A DNA stretch of 64,000 bases from contig CALOBN010000002.1 in NCBI GenBank assembly GCA_942491555.1, positions 124,001-188,000 on the forward strand. Reading direction: 5' to 3'. The notes beneath the pieces were generated by a model. That model made no database searches, was not told where the DNA came from, and saw nothing but the letters and a program-made list of their open reading frames with translations. The position numbers and the translations under genes are program-made. Position 1 is the first letter of the stretch; each line of letters opens with the position of its first letter. The DNA comes from Marinihelvus sp942491555. Lineage in GTDB: Bacteria; Pseudomonadota; Gammaproteobacteria; Xanthomonadales; SZUA-36. Below, in pieces: positions 17,722 through 26,862 of this stretch.

Positions 17722-20700
17722 AACGCGCATTTATCGTCTGCAGTATGTTGATCCTGGCGTCCTGCGAGCAGCCGTCCGAGCCGCAGAATGAACTTCTGAG
17801 CGATGAACAGATCGCCCGCAATAACGCGGGTGTGGCCTTGATGGGCCAATATCTGAACGAGCCGGCCCGGGTAATTTTTGCCGAGCTGTATGCACAAAGT
17901 CCGGGCTGGACGGATGTCCGGGTCAATGAGGCCATCGCCACCCTGAACCGGCAAACCGAGGGTGATGAGCGGCGCGCCCTGGAAATCGTCAACCAGGTTT
18001 TACTTTCCGAACCGGATCATATTCGCGCCACCTATGTGGCAGGCCTTACGCATCTTTATCTTGGTGAGGCGGAGCCGGCCCTTGCGCGCCTGCTCGCGGT
18101 CCGCGAAGCCGAACCTCAGGATGCCTATGTGGCCTATTTTACTGGCCAGGCACATGATCAGCTTGGTCAGCATGAGCTGGCGCTAAGTGCTTATCAAAAC
18201 GCCATTGAACTCGATCCTTATCTGCGCAGTGCCTATTACGGTGCCGCCCTGGCGCAACGCCGGCTCGGCGATGCGGACGCAGCGCGTGCGCTGCTGGCGG
18301 ACTATCAGCGCTTCGAGAACAATCCCCGAGCGCACCTTGCTGAGTTCCGCTACACCCGCAAGGGACCACTGGCTGAAGCGCTGGCGGTAGACCGTGACGC
18401 GGCACCGGACGCGCCACCCCGGCCAGCGGGTAGCATCCTTGACCCATCACGCCTGGTTGGTGGTTGGCCGGGCGAGCTGACCCGGGGCAGCCTCTCCACG
18501 GCTGATATTGACGCGGACGGCAGGCAGGATTTATTGATCACCGACGCCGGCGGTGTCACCCGCGTGTTTTTACAGGGCGATGATGCTGGTTTCTTTGCGG
18601 TCGAAAGCCACACGATAGATGGCGTCGATGGCATCCGTGCTGCGGCCTGGGGTGTGCCGGACATCGGCGATCAGCCCGCGGTGCTGTTATGCGGGGCCGA
18701 TGGGCTCATGCTCAACCAGCGCAATGCCGGTGGCTGGCTACCCGCCCCGGGCGCTGACAGTTTCGAAGGCTTTGCCGGCTGCCGTGATGTCACTGCGCTG
18801 GATGCGGATCATGACGGTGACCTGGACTGGCTGGTTACCTTCGATGATGCGCCGGCAACCCTGTTTTCCAACAATCTTGACGGCAGCTACCGGCGCCTGG
18901 ATGAGCAGCTGCAGTCGCTGCTGGCTGAAGACAGCCGGCCGGCCCGCCAGATCCTGAGCGCCGATGTCGATGGTGACCGGGACGTGGATTTTGTCGTGTT
19001 GCATGACGCGCCACCCCATCGCGTGGTGGTCAACGACCGGCTATGGGATTTCCGTTTGGCAGACAACGCTGCGGCCTTTGAGTCAGCATCGCTGGCGGCG
19101 GTGACCGCGGCAGATCTTGGGGCAGATGGCAGGCTGGATCTGATTGCGCTGGATGAGGCGGGACAACTGCTGCAATGGCGGCGCGATGATCAGGATCAGT
19201 GGGCAGCGACAACCCTGCGCAGCGGGGTTACGACCATACCCCGCGCAGCCCATGTCCTGGCCCAGGATTTCAATGGTAACGGTCGCGACGATATTCTCGT
19301 GCACGATACGGAAGGCTTTCGCATTTATAGCGAGGAAGACGGTCAGTGGCAGGAGGCTTTTCGCGCTGACGTTGCCTTGCGTGCACTGCAGCCGGTGTTG
19401 ATGGACGCCGCAGCGGGTCCTGCCTTGATAGGCCTGGTCCAGAACGATGAGGACGTAGAGTTAAGAGCCTGGGATGCGGGTCCCGCCCGCTATCCCTTCC
19501 TGGCCCTTGCACCCAGCGGGCGTTCCGACGCCGGGGAAGATATTCGCTCCAATCCCTCGGGGATCGGTACGGGGATTGCCCTGCGCGTGTCTGACCGCTG
19601 GAGCATTGTAAATAACTATGATCGCAGTTCGGCGCCCGGTGCGAGCCTGCAGCCACTGGCCATCGGACTCGGCGGCGCCCCCCGCGCTGATTATGTGCGC
19701 CTGTACTGGACCGATGGTGTTCTGCAAACAGAGATGGCGCTGGACGCAGGCCAAGTGCATCGTATTGCCGAAAAACAGCGCCAGCTGGCCAGCTGCCCGG
19801 TGCTGTTTGCCTGGAATGGCGAGCGCTTTGATTTCGTCAGCGATGTGCTCGGCGTCGGGGGTATCGGTTTCTTTCTTGAACCGGGCCGCTATTCGACGCC
19901 GCGGCCGTGGGAGTATTTCGAGTTTCCCGAGGGCGCCCTGGTGCCGCGGGACGGGCGCTATGAGATCAAAATCAGCGAGCCCATGCAGGAGATCGCCTAC
20001 CTCGACCACGCCCGGCTCCACGTTTACGATTTGGATCCGGACTGGGGGCTGACACTCAACGAGCGCATGCACACCGGAGGTGGCCCGGCTCCCGATGGGA
20101 AACCATTTTTTTACCCTAAAGCGAGCCTGCGCCTGCCGGTGGAAGCCAGCAACGACCGGGGTCAGCAGGTAACGGCTGACCTGGCCGAGGTTGATGCCCG
20201 CGCTGCGCCTCCCGGAACCCGCGATCCGCGCTTTCTGGGCCGCCTGGCGCAGGATCATGTCCTCACACTGCGCTTTGCCGAGGCATTGAATCCCGCCGGT
20301 TCACGCCCGGTACTGGTGGCGCATGGCTGGGTCGAGTACCCCTATTCGCAGACGGTATTCGCGGCCTGGCAGGCCGGGGCAAATTACCGTCCACCCACGC
20401 TCGAGGCCTTCGCCGCAGGGCACTGGCATACCGTTTACGAGAACTTTGGCTATCCCGCCGGGATGCCACGCGAAATGGCAATGCCACTCGATGATCTGCC
20501 GGCCGGGACGACCGCCCTGCGCATTCGTTCAAACTGGGAGATTTACTGGGACCGGATTGGCGTGGTGGACGCACAAACACCTCCGGACCATGCGGTCACC
20601 GTGGTCACTGCGCCACCCCGCGGCGCGCGCCTGGCCATGAGCGGTTTTGCCCGGCGTGAGAACCTTCCGCAGCGCCGGCCCTATTACGATTACCTGGACC

Positions 20701-21023
20701 GCTCGCCGTTCTGGGATACCGAATATGCCAGTGGCTACTACACGGCGCTGGGACCGGTGGAACCCCTGCTGGCGGTCACTGATGATGCGTTCGCGTTGAT
20801 CGGGCCCGGTGAGGAGTTGCAACTGACCTTTGACGCACCACCTGTCCAGGAGCAGCGGCGCCGTATCGTGGTGCTGGAAGTTCGCGGTTACGCCAAGGAC
20901 ATGGATATGTATACCGACACCGGCGATACCGTGGGTCCTTTTCCGCGCACGCCGGGGCTTGAGAACAGCGCCCGGGATACGCTTCACGCGCAGTTTCTGA
21001 CCCGCTACAAGGCCGGCTACTGA
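17718..21023 (+). CDS. Lipoprotein with TPR, FG-GAP repeats and UnbV-like domain
   Basis: A large exported protein of 1101 residues. A lipobox (LASC, Cys16) ends the signal peptide. Residues about 35-200 are TPR helices (DAYVAYFTGQAHDQLGQHE). Residues about 235-570 contain FG-GAP calcium-binding repeats, for example DIDADGRQDLLITD, DADHDGDLDWLVTF, DVDGDRDVDFVVLH and DFNGNGRDDILVHD. An UnbV/ASPIC-like segment (DYVRLYWTDGVLQTEM) ends near 680. The remaining 400 residues, from CPVLFAWNGERFDFVSD, are a domain I do not recognise. It overlaps the hydrolase gene before it and the cytochrome gene after it. Likely a periplasmic or outer-membrane scaffold; function unknown. Confidence 0.85.
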   Translation: MKRAFIVCSMLILASCEQPSEPQNELLSDEQIARNNAGVALMGQYLNEPARVIFAELYAQSPGWTDVRVNEAIATLNRQTEGDERRALEIVNQVLLSEPDHIRATYVAGLTHLYLGEAEPALARLLAVREAEPQDAYVAYFTGQAHDQLGQHELALSAYQNAIELDPYLRSAYYGAALAQRRLGDADAARALLADYQRFENNPRAHLAEFRYTRKGPLAEALAVDRDAAPDAPPRPAGSILDPSRLVGGWPGELTRGSLSTADIDADGRQDLLITDAGGVTRVFLQGDDAGFFAVESHTIDGVDGIRAAAWGVPDIGDQPAVLLCGADGLMLNQRNAGGWLPAPGADSFEGFAGCRDVTALDADHDGDLDWLVTFDDAPATLFSNNLDGSYRRLDEQLQSLLAEDSRPARQILSADVDGDRDVDFVVLHDAPPHRVVVNDRLWDFRLADNAAAFESASLAAVTAADLGADGRLDLIALDEAGQLLQWRRDDQDQWAATTLRSGVTTIPRAAHVLAQDFNGNGRDDILVHDTEGFRIYSEEDGQWQEAFRADVALRALQPVLMDAAAGPALIGLVQNDEDVELRAWDAGPARYPFLALAPSGRSDAGEDIRSNPSGIGTGIALRVSDRWSIVNNYDRSSAPGASLQPLAIGLGGAPRADYVRLYWTDGVLQTEMALDAGQVHRIAEKQRQLASCPVLFAWNGERFDFVSDVLGVGGIGFFLEPGRYSTPRPWEYFEFPEGALVPRDGRYEIKISEPMQEIAYLDHARLHVYDLDPDWGLTLNERMHTGGGPAPDGKPFFYPKASLRLPVEASNDRGQQVTADLAEVDARAAPPGTRDPRFLGRLAQDHVLTLRFAEALNPAGSRPVLVAHGWVEYPYSQTVFAAWQAGANYRPPTLEAFAAGHWHTVYENFGYPAGMPREMAMPLDDLPAGTTALRIRSNWEIYWDRIGVVDAQTPPDHAVTVVTAPPRGARLAMSGFARRENLPQRRPYYDYLDRSPFWDTEYASGYYTALGPVEPLLAVTDDAFALIGPGEELQLTFDAPPVQEQRRRIVVLEVRGYAKDMDMYTDTGDTVGPFPRTPGLENSARDTLHAQFLTRYKAGY

Positions 21024-23854
21024 TGGTGCAACGCGCCTCACGCGCTGTTGTCGGGCCGCGCTTGCGCTGGCTGTTACGGGCCGTGCTGCTTGGCTTTGCC
21101 CTGCTCGCGGTCAACTCGATTTACCTTGCCGGGGTCACCGCCACTCAATGGTGGTCGGGGGCCGCTTTCCAGGGGCAGTTCTACCAGTACATGTTCCTGT
21201 TTCATCTGCTGGTCGGGCTCGCGTTTGTCGTCCCCATGATCGCTTTTTTGTGGTTACACGGGCGGCGTGCGGCCAAACGTCCCAACCGCGCAGCGGTGCA
21301 GGCCGGCAAGGGACTGATGCTAAGTGTGCTGCTGTTGCTTCTCAGTGGTCTGCTGCTGGTACGTTTCGATTTCTTTGCGGTTAACGATGCGGCGCTGCGC
21401 GGCACGGCTTACTGGGTGCATGTCCTGGTGCCCTTTGTTATCGGCTGGTTGTTCGTACTTCACCGCCTGGCCGGCCCGCCGCTGCGCTGGCGGGGTGGCG
21501 CGGCCCTGGGGTCAATGGCGGTGATTGCCGGTGCCGTGGTGATCGCCTTGCAGGCGGGCGAGTCGCGTCAGACGGATCAGCCGGGAGCGGAGTCGGGCGC
21601 GGCTGACTTCCGGCCGGCCCTGGTGCGCACCACGGATGGCGGTAACATCGATAGCTCATTGCTGATGATGGACAGCTATTGCCAGGAGTGCCATCAGGAC
21701 GTTCATGCGCGCTGGGAGCAAAGTTCGCATCGCTTCTCGTCTTTTAATAATCCGGTGTACCGGTTTTCAGTGCTCAATACGCGGACGGCTCTCGAGGCAC
21801 GCACCGGCCAGGATGATGAAGCACGGTTTTGTGCCGGCTGTCATGATCCGGTCGCACTGCTCTCGGGTCGTTTTGATGAGCCCGGTTTTGACCTGGGCTC
21901 CGGCCCCGAGGCAGAGGCGGGAATTACCTGTTCTACCTGTCATGCCGTTACGCATATCAACAGCGTGCGCGGCAATGCCGACTTCACCATCGCTGCGCCT
22001 GAGCACTACCCCTTTACCTTCAGCGACCAGCCTTTGCTGCGCTGGCTGAACGGACAGCTGATCAAGGCAAAACCCGAATTCCACAAGCAAACCTTTCTCA
22101 AGCCGCTGCACGAATCCGCTGAATTTTGCGCCAGCTGTCACAAGGTGAACATCCCCGAGTCTCTGAATGACTACAAGTGGTTGCGGGGCCAGAACCACTA
22201 TGACTCCTTTCTGCTCAGCGGCGTATCGGGTCACGGGGTGGCGAGCTTTTACTACCCGGAGCAGGCCAAGCCGGGCTGCAATCAGTGTCATATGAAGCCG
22301 CTGGCCTCGACCGAATTCGGCGCGGATTATCATCCGGAGCTCGGCGCGCTCGGGGTGCGGGATCACCTGTTCCCTGCGGCCAATACGGGCCTGGCGCACT
22401 TGCTGGATTTGCCGCCGGAGGTCATTGCAGCGCATCGTGACGAGCTGGAGGGGTCCGTGCGTGTCGATATCGTGGCGCTGCGCGCGGACGGCCGTGTTGA
22501 CGGTGAATTGATCGGTCCGATAGGCCCCGGGGTGCCGGTCCTCACGCCGGGTCGCGAATACCTGCTACAGGTGGTGCTGCGCACCCTTACCCTGGGGCAT
22601 CTGCTCACCCAGGGTACGGCGGACTCCAATCAATTATGGGTTGAAGTGGAAGTTCTGCATGATGGCCTCACCATCGCCCGTTCCGGCGGCATGGAGCCGG
22701 ACGAGGGCCGGGTCGACCCCTGGTCGCACTTTGTGAACGCCTACATGCTCGACCGCGACGGACAGCGCATCGCCCTGCGCAATCCGGAAGATATCTTTGT
22801 TGCCCTGTATAACCACCAGATTCCTCCCGGTGCAGCGGATGTCGTGCATTACCGGCTAGAGGTGCCGGAAAACATGACCGGTGAGCTGCAGGTCAGGGCA
22901 ACCTTGCATTACCGGAAATTCGATACCTACCTGTTACGCAATGTGCAGGGCCAGGACTTTGTGCGTAATGACCTGCCGGTGGTTGCGCTCGGCAGCGATA
23001 CGGTGACCTTTCCGCTGGGTGAAACCGGGCAGGTGCTCAGCGCCATGCACCCGGCGCCTGGTGCGGGGGCCCGACACGAGAATGTTCCCGAATGGGTGCG
23101 ACTGAATGACTATGGCATTGGTGCCCTGCGTAAATCCGGCGGGCGGCAACTGCGCCAGGCGGAAGAGCTGTTCACGCAGGTAGAGGCCCTTGGCCGGGGT
23201 GAAGGCGCATTGAACCTGGCCCGCGTCTACCTGGCAGAAGGGCGTCTGGATGAGGCCGCAGCGGCGCTGCAGCGCGCCCAGCAAGCTGCCGTGCCGGCAC
23301 CGGCCTGGTCCATCGCCTGGTTCAGCGGCCAACTCCTGTTTCAGCAGGCCCGTTTCGCTGCGGCTATTGAGACCCTCGAGGCGCTGTATGAGACCCGGTT
23401 TGAAACTGCCCGCGAGCGCGGCTTTGACTTCTCCCGTGACTACCGTCTGAGCAACCTGCTTGGCCTGAGCTGGGCCGAGCTGGCGCGCCAGCAACGCACG
23501 CCGGGGGACCGGCGCGATGCGCTGGGCGAAGCGCGCCGCTGGTTTGACCTGTCCCTGTCCGGGGACCCTGAAAACGTGGAAGCGCACTACAACCTTGCCC
23601 GCCTGCTACCGGAGCTCGGCGAGGATGAGGCGGCGGGCTTTCACGCCAGCGAACATGAGAAGTACCGCCTGGACGACAATGCGCGCGACCGGGCTGTGGC
23701 GGCTGCAAGACGTGCCGATGCGGCGGCTGATCATGCCGCTGACCCGGTTGTAATCTACGACCTCCAGCGGCCGGGCGCCGGGGCATTCGGACCGGTCATT
23801 GACGTGAATTCCAATGCTGACGGGCGGCAGACAGCCCTGTCCGGAGAACCATGA
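21023..23854 (+). CDS. Membrane-anchored pentaheme c-type cytochrome with TPR tail
   Basis: A 943-residue electron-transfer protein. Five hydrophobic helices occupy residues about 15-178. The periplasmic part has five CxxCH heme c sites at Cys220, 270, 303, 369 and 419 (CQECH, CAGCH, CSTCH, CASCH, CNQCH). Helices 2 and 4 carry histidines at 61, 79, 133 and 147; the last pair has the 13-residue spacing seen in b-type cytochromes, so a heme b is possible. Residues about 700-900 look like TPR helices. The ATG at 21023 shares one base with the preceding stop, and the last four bases overlap the next gene. Probably a quinol-linked oxidoreductase subunit. Confidence 0.87.
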   Translation: MVQRASRAVVGPRLRWLLRAVLLGFALLAVNSIYLAGVTATQWWSGAAFQGQFYQYMFLFHLLVGLAFVVPMIAFLWLHGRRAAKRPNRAAVQAGKGLMLSVLLLLLSGLLLVRFDFFAVNDAALRGTAYWVHVLVPFVIGWLFVLHRLAGPPLRWRGGAALGSMAVIAGAVVIALQAGESRQTDQPGAESGAADFRPALVRTTDGGNIDSSLLMMDSYCQECHQDVHARWEQSSHRFSSFNNPVYRFSVLNTRTALEARTGQDDEARFCAGCHDPVALLSGRFDEPGFDLGSGPEAEAGITCSTCHAVTHINSVRGNADFTIAAPEHYPFTFSDQPLLRWLNGQLIKAKPEFHKQTFLKPLHESAEFCASCHKVNIPESLNDYKWLRGQNHYDSFLLSGVSGHGVASFYYPEQAKPGCNQCHMKPLASTEFGADYHPELGALGVRDHLFPAANTGLAHLLDLPPEVIAAHRDELEGSVRVDIVALRADGRVDGELIGPIGPGVPVLTPGREYLLQVVLRTLTLGHLLTQGTADSNQLWVEVEVLHDGLTIARSGGMEPDEGRVDPWSHFVNAYMLDRDGQRIALRNPEDIFVALYNHQIPPGAADVVHYRLEVPENMTGELQVRATLHYRKFDTYLLRNVQGQDFVRNDLPVVALGSDTVTFPLGETGQVLSAMHPAPGAGARHENVPEWVRLNDYGIGALRKSGGRQLRQAEELFTQVEALGRGEGALNLARVYLAEGRLDEAAAALQRAQQAAVPAPAWSIAWFSGQLLFQQARFAAAIETLEALYETRFETARERGFDFSRDYRLSNLLGLSWAELARQQRTPGDRRDALGEARRWFDLSLSGDPENVEAHYNLARLLPELGEDEAAGFHASEHEKYRLDDNARDRAVAAARRADAAADHAADPVVIYDLQRPGAGAFGPVIDVNSNADGRQTALSGEP

Positions 23855-25728
23855 GCACCCCGTCACAGCGCAAGGGCCATTCACCGCAATCGGGCGAAGC
23901 GCGCATTACCCGCGCCTTTCGCCGTTCGCTGGCCGTGATTGCCGGCGGCTGCGTGGTGCTGATCATGGTGTTTGCGGTACGTGCCTGGCTGGATCGGGAT
24001 GCCCCATTGCCGCCTGATGCGGCGCCGGTAGATCTTGAGCGCCTGCTGGCCAGGGAAGCGCTGCCGACGCCGCCGGCGGCTGCGTGGCAGGATATTGCCC
24101 AGGCTGCCGGCATTGATTTTGTGCATAACAGCGGGGCGACCGGCGAGCGCCTGCTGCCCGAAACCATGGGCGGTGGCGTGTCAGTGCTCGACTATGACCG
24201 TGATGGCAGTTTCGATCTCCTGTTTGTCGACTCGGGTCCATGGTCAATGCCATGGCCCTTTGCAACTGCGCGCGAGGGTTTCAATACGCTGCGACTCTAC
24301 CGCAACCTGGGTAACGGGCGCTTTGAAGAAACCACGCTGACTGCCGGGCTGACGGGCGATCACGGTTATGGGATGAGCGTTGCCGTTGGCGACGTGGATG
24401 GGGATGGGTGGCCCGATCTGTTTCTGGCCAACGTGGGTAGCAATCGCCTGTTTCGTAATCAGGCGGGGCGCTTTGCAGAGGACCCCGCCGCCGGTGTGGC
24501 CGGTGATCCGGATGCCTGGAGCAGCAGCGCGGCCTTCTTTGATGCGGATGCTGACGGCTACCTCGACCTGTACGTGGCCAACTATGTGCAGTGGTCGCGG
24601 GAGATAGATTTTGAAGTCGACTACCGGCTCACCGGCATTGGCAGAGCCTACGGCCCGCCGACCAATTTTGCCGGAACGCAGCCGTACTTTTACCGCAATG
24701 ACGGTACTGGTCGCTTCGGGGAAGCGACTGACGCTGCCGGTCTTTTCGTGCGCAATACGGCCACCGGCGAGGCGATGGGCAAGGGGCTGGCTGTGGTGCC
24801 GGTGGACCTGGAAGGCGACGGTGATCTGGACATCGTGGTGGCCAATGACACGGTGCGGAATTTTGCCTTCGTCAATGACGGCAGCGGTCGCTTTACCGAG
24901 CAGGGTACTGAACTTGGACTCGGTTTTGACCGCAATGGCCATGCGACTGGCGCCATGGGTATCGATGTGGCACAGCCTTTTGGCGATGCATCGCTGGCCA
25001 TTGCGATCGGCAACTTCGCCAACGAGATGAGTTCGCTATATTTAAGCGCCGATGGCTTCGCTTTTGCTGATGAAGCTATCGGGCGCGGCATTGGCGCGCC
25101 ATCCCGCTCAGCGCTGACCTTTGGGCTGTTTTTCTTTGACTATGACCTCAATGGACGTGCCGACTTTGTGCAGGTTAACGGCCATGTCGAAAACAACATC
25201 AACCAGGTGCAGGCCTCCCAGCGCTATGCGCAGGAGGCCCAGCTGTTCTGGAATTGCGCCTGTGCGCAGAGTTTCATCGAGGTGCCGCGCGGGCAAACCG
25301 GTGACCTGGCGAGCCCCATTGTCGGGCGTGGCGCGAGCTACTTTGATATGGAAGGGGATGGCGTGCTTGAGCTTGTGCTGACCCAGGTCGGCGGCCCGCC
25401 GTTGTTGCTCAAACAAGCGGCAAAGCCGGCCGGTGGGTGGCTTCGCTTGCAACCCCTGACGCGCGCTGAGGGCAGCCCTGCAATCGGTGCTGTTGTTCAG
25501 GTCGAAGCGGGTGGATTGGTCCAGCGCCAGACACTGATGCCGACCCGCAGTTACCTGTCACAGGTCGAACCCGTGCTGACCTTCGGCCTGGGGGATGCAG
25601 CGCAAGCTGAGCGGGTGCTGATTCGCTGGCCGGACGGGCGCGAACTGGAGATGAGCGCGGTGGCGGCGAATCAGTTTCTGGCCCTGCAACCGCCTGCCAA
25701 CTCTGAAGCGTCTGAACCGGGCCAGTAA
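23851..25728 (+). CDS. CRTAC1-family protein (FG-GAP propeller plus ASPIC/UnbV)
   Basis: A 625-residue exported protein with an N-terminal membrane segment (VIAGGCVVLIMVFAV, about residues 30-46). The body is a beta-propeller of FG-GAP/VCBS repeats with calcium loops such as DYDRDGSFDLLFVD, DVDGDGWPDLFLAN, DADADGYLDLYVAN and DLEGDGDLDIVVAN. The last 110 residues are an ASPIC/UnbV domain (QRQTLMPTRSYLSQ, RVLIRWPDGRE). The gene overlaps the cytochrome stop (ATGA) and ends the four-gene operon. It ends 12 bases from the convergent aminotransferase gene, with no terminator between. Function in bacteria is not established; a partner of the cytochrome is inferred from context. Confidence 0.9.
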   Translation: MSTPSQRKGHSPQSGEARITRAFRRSLAVIAGGCVVLIMVFAVRAWLDRDAPLPPDAAPVDLERLLAREALPTPPAAAWQDIAQAAGIDFVHNSGATGERLLPETMGGGVSVLDYDRDGSFDLLFVDSGPWSMPWPFATAREGFNTLRLYRNLGNGRFEETTLTAGLTGDHGYGMSVAVGDVDGDGWPDLFLANVGSNRLFRNQAGRFAEDPAAGVAGDPDAWSSSAAFFDADADGYLDLYVANYVQWSREIDFEVDYRLTGIGRAYGPPTNFAGTQPYFYRNDGTGRFGEATDAAGLFVRNTATGEAMGKGLAVVPVDLEGDGDLDIVVANDTVRNFAFVNDGSGRFTEQGTELGLGFDRNGHATGAMGIDVAQPFGDASLAIAIGNFANEMSSLYLSADGFAFADEAIGRGIGAPSRSALTFGLFFFDYDLNGRADFVQVNGHVENNINQVQASQRYAQEAQLFWNCACAQSFIEVPRGQTGDLASPIVGRGASYFDMEGDGVLELVLTQVGGPPLLLKQAAKPAGGWLRLQPLTRAEGSPAIGAVVQVEAGGLVQRQTLMPTRSYLSQVEPVLTFGLGDAAQAERVLIRWPDGRELEMSAVAANQFLALQPPANSEASEPGQ

Positions 25729-25740
25729 CGCGCCTGAGAA

Positions 25741-26862
25741 TCAAGCCCCGGCTTGCAGGAACTCCCTGACCGTTGCGACCACCCGGTCGACGTCCTGCAG
25801 CGCCAATTGCGGGAACAGCGGTAAGGCGAGACAGCGCGCGCCGATGTCCTCGGTCACTGGCAATGCCTCGCTACGGTGATGACGGTTGTGAAACGGCAGC
25901 TGATGAGCCGGTTCAAAGTAGATGCCGCTCTCAATCTGCCGGTCGGCCAGAAACGCCCGCAGCGCGTCACGACTAAACGGTGGCTGCAGGCGCAAGGGGA
26001 AGGTGAACCAGGCGATGCGTTCTTCCTCACCGGCCGGTGAGGACAGCTCGACGGCCTGTAAATTCTCCAGCCCGGTACGATAATGCGCCGCCACCTGTTC
26101 GCGGGCTGCCAGCGAGGACTCCAGGCGCGCCAGTTGGACCCGGCCCAGGGCAGCCTGCAGCTCCGTGAGCCGGCCGCTAAGGCCGGGCCTGGTCGGGTGG
26201 CGCAGACCGGTGTCCGGATCCAGCCCCTGGTTGCGGAGCTGGCGGCAACGCAGAAGTAACCCGTCATTGCTGGAGGTAATCATGCCGCCCTCACCGGTGG
26301 CCACCGGCTTGTTGGGATAGAAACCAAAGGTCCCCGCGTCACCGAACCCGCCGGCGCGCTGACCGTTGCGTTCAGCGCCCAGTGCCTCGCAGGCGTCCTC
26401 GATGACCGGCAGGCCGTGGCGGGCGGCAATGGCCAGGATCTGCTCCATCGGGGCAATGCGACCAAAAAGGTGAACCACCAGCAGGGCGCGGGTGCGCGGC
26501 CCGATAGCACGCTCGATGGCATCGGGATCGATGTTCAGGGTGTTTCTATCAATATCGACCAGGTGTGCCCTGGCACCGCAGCGGGCGATGGCGTTGAGCG
26601 TGGCCACGAAAGTGAAACTTACCGTGATGACCTCATCACCGGGGCCGATTTCCAGCGCCTCGAGGGCAAGTTGAATGGCCGTGGTTCCCGAATTCACACC
26701 CACCGCCGCGCGCGTACCGGCCGCCGCCGCCATGTCCTGTTCAAACCCTTCCAGTTCCACGCCACGACTCAGTATGCCGGTGTCCAGGACACGCCTGACG
26801 GCTGCCTGCTCTTGCTCGTCCAGCCATGGCCGTGCCAGGGGAATCAGTTGATTATCAGTCAT
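25741..26862 (-). CDS. DegT/DnrJ/EryC1/StrS aminotransferase
   Basis: PLP-dependent aminotransferase of sugar-nucleotide pathways, 373 residues. It has VNSGTTAIQLALEAL, VIEDACEALGA with the PLP-binding aspartate (Asp156) and FYPNKPVATGEGG with the Schiff-base lysine (Lys185). The ATG at 26862 overlaps the stop of the epimerase gene (ATGACTGA), so the pair is translationally coupled. The frame is open further upstream but that part lies inside the epimerase gene. With a NeuC/LegG-like partner the best guess is a LegC-like role in nonulosonic acid or another amino sugar, but the dehydratase and synthase expected for that pathway are not nearby. Confidence 0.9.
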   Translation of the reverse strand: MTDNQLIPLARPWLDEQEQAAVRRVLDTGILSRGVELEGFEQDMAAAAGTRAAVGVNSGTTAIQLALEALEIGPGDEVITVSFTFVATLNAIARCGARAHLVDIDRNTLNIDPDAIERAIGPRTRALLVVHLFGRIAPMEQILAIAARHGLPVIEDACEALGAERNGQRAGGFGDAGTFGFYPNKPVATGEGGMITSSNDGLLLRCRQLRNQGLDPDTGLRHPTRPGLSGRLTELQAALGRVQLARLESSLAAREQVAAHYRTGLENLQAVELSSPAGEEERIAWFTFPLRLQPPFSRDALRAFLADRQIESGIYFEPAHQLPFHNRHHRSEALPVTEDIGARCLALPLFPQLALQDVDRVVATVREFLQAGA

